Origin: Streptomyces sp. ISL-98 | GTDB lineage: Bacteria; Actinomycetota; Actinomycetes; Streptomycetales; Streptomycetaceae | Assembly: GCF_018614055.1 (NCBI RefSeq) | Contig: NZ_JAGGPB010000055.1 | Coordinates: 21,586 to 62,285, forward strand | Reading direction: 5' to 3' | Length of the DNA stretch: 40,700 bases | In this document: piece after piece, positions 39,918 to 40,700 of the stretch | Layout: the number at the start of each line of letters is the position of its first letter | Position numbering within the stretch: the first letter of the stretch is position 1 | Notes under the pieces: generated by a model | Database searches by the model: none | Seen by the model: only the letters and a program-made list of their open reading frames with translations | What the model was told of the DNA's origin: nothing | Position numbers and translations under genes: made by a program

Positions 39918-40700
39918 GTGCCCCCTCGTAAGGATCCCGACGCGTCGGCGAACGTTCCGTCCTTCTACGGCGCGGAGTTGCGCTTCAAGAGGGAGACCGC
40001 AGGCCTCACGCTCGAACAGCTGGCGGAAGGCAGCTTCCGCGGAGTCCCGTTCCTGAGCCAGATCGAGCGCGGCGAACGGCGGATGCCGCTGGATCTGGCC
40101 CGGCATGTCGACGAGCGACTGCGAACGGACGGCTTTTTCGTACGCCGCTGTGAAGATGCGCGCAAGGCGCGGCAGTCGGGGCATGCGGAGTACTTCGCGG
40201 ATGTGGCGGAGATGGAGCGGTATGCGGAGGCGATCGAGGAGTGGGCGCCGATGCTGGTGCCGGGGCTGTTGCAGACGGCGGCGTACGCGCGGACGATCGT
40301 ACGGGGGGCGATGCCCCGGGCCTCGGTTGAGGAGGTCGAGGAGAAGGTGGCTGCCCGAATGGGACGGGCGCAGCTCTTTGAGGCGCAGAAGCCCCCGGCC
40401 TTCTGGGCGATCCTTGACGAGTCGTTGCTTCGTCGACGGGTTCTCCCGGCGGACCAGATGGCAGAACTGCTGGAGCGCATTGCGGAGGTGGTCGAGACCA
40501 CTCGGTCCATTCTGCAGATCGTTCCGGAAACCGCTGCCGCCCACCCCTTCATGATGGGCATGACCAAGATCATGACCTTCTCGGACGCACCGCCGGTGGT
40601 GTATGTCGAGAGTCTCCACAGCGGCCAACTCATCGACTATCCGGCGCTCGTGAAGCAGTACCGGGAGTCGTACGATCTGCTTAGGGCCTGCGGATCATTA
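39918..40700 (+). CDS. XRE-family regulator with DUF5753 domain (3' end off window)
   Basis: A partial gene of 261 codons. GTG 39918 gives PPRKDPDASANVPSFYGAEL. The N-terminal helix-turn-helix follows (LRFKRETAGLTLEQLAEGSF, PFLSQIERGERRMP). The DUF5753 ligand-type domain comes next, with EYFADVAEMERYAEAIEEW, PMLVPGLLQTAAYARTIVRG, FWAILDESLLRRRV and VVYVESLHSGQL. Such regulators pair with a divergent HATPase and usually a DUF397 gene, which would be expected just past the window. The last codon visible, 40698-40700, is TTA, so translation should require the bldA tRNA. About 20-30 residues are missing. Confidence 0.92.
   Translation, partial: MPPRKDPDASANVPSFYGAELRFKRETAGLTLEQLAEGSFRGVPFLSQIERGERRMPLDLARHVDERLRTDGFFVRRCEDARKARQSGHAEYFADVAEMERYAEAIEEWAPMLVPGLLQTAAYARTIVRGAMPRASVEEVEEKVAARMGRAQLFEAQKPPAFWAILDESLLRRRVLPADQMAELLERIAEVVETTRSILQIVPETAAAHPFMMGMTKIMTFSDAPPVVYVESLHSGQLIDYPALVKQYRESYDLLRACGSL

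Noticed and set aside
1..40700. CRISPR arrays, tRNA and rRNA genes
   Set aside because: I saw no regularly spaced direct repeats with unique spacers, no tRNA cloverleaf and no rRNA-like sequence; the tandem repeats found have no spacers.

Overview
The window looks like chromosomal DNA of a Streptomyces or a close relative. It is very GC-rich with strong third-position GC, which makes many spurious long antisense frames. GTG and TTG starts are common, genes are often coupled by 1- or 4-base overlaps, and several families are typical of the genus: GTP-dependent PEP carboxykinase, stand-alone HATPase regulators, a DUF5753-type XRE regulator, LtrA and an MSMEG_1061-type flavoprotein.

Layout. (1) 1-5.8 kb: TetR regulator and hemolysin III protein (minus), GTP-PEPCK (plus), a small conserved protein, an AlaA-like aminotransferase and a short PhnA-like protein. 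(2) 5.9-12.4 kb: a coupled pair resembling the matAB surface-polysaccharide genes (small membrane protein, then a NodB/GT2 fusion), LtrA, an S1-like protein, a secreted serine protease and an alpha/beta hydrolase. (3) 12.5-16.6 kb: carboxylesterase, PPOX flavoprotein, an FxLYD-type membrane protein and a winged-helix/zinc-ribbon protein with a hairpin leader. (4) 16.7-20.7 kb: a mobile-element scar with a truncated TrmO-like gene, two IS256-family transposase remnants, a coupled lipoprotein/membrane-protein pair, and a complete IS630-family element whose transposase needs a -1 frameshift. (5) 20.7-28.5 kb: epimerase, XRE-type regulator, a signalling cluster (HATPase, a 29-residue zinc-ribbon peptide, an APH-like kinase), a secreted protein with an unknown partner, AraC regulator, quinone oxidoreductase and a small membrane protein. 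(6) 28.6-35.9 kb: a divergent catabolic cluster described below. (7) 36-40.7 kb: Pro-rich protein, secreted M14 carboxypeptidase, an atypical Nramp-like transporter, and a HATPase/XRE pair cut by the window end.

The most interesting unit is region 6. It holds a D-aminoacylase-type deacylase, a PLP fold-III D-amino-acid dehydratase, a 2-keto-3-deoxygluconate (KDG)-type kinase, an IclR regulator, a RidA deaminase and a GntP permease. Together they make a plausible complete route for an N-acylated 2-amino sugar acid such as N-acetyl-D-glucosaminate: import, deacylation, dehydration/deamination to KDG, then phosphorylation. General D-amino-acid use is the main alternative. A 10+10 bp palindrome in the divergent promoter is the obvious candidate operator. 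The kinase and the permease carry repeat-derived in-frame insertions, and two long intergenic repeat blocks (3.5-3.7 kb and 30.3-30.5 kb) share identical segments.
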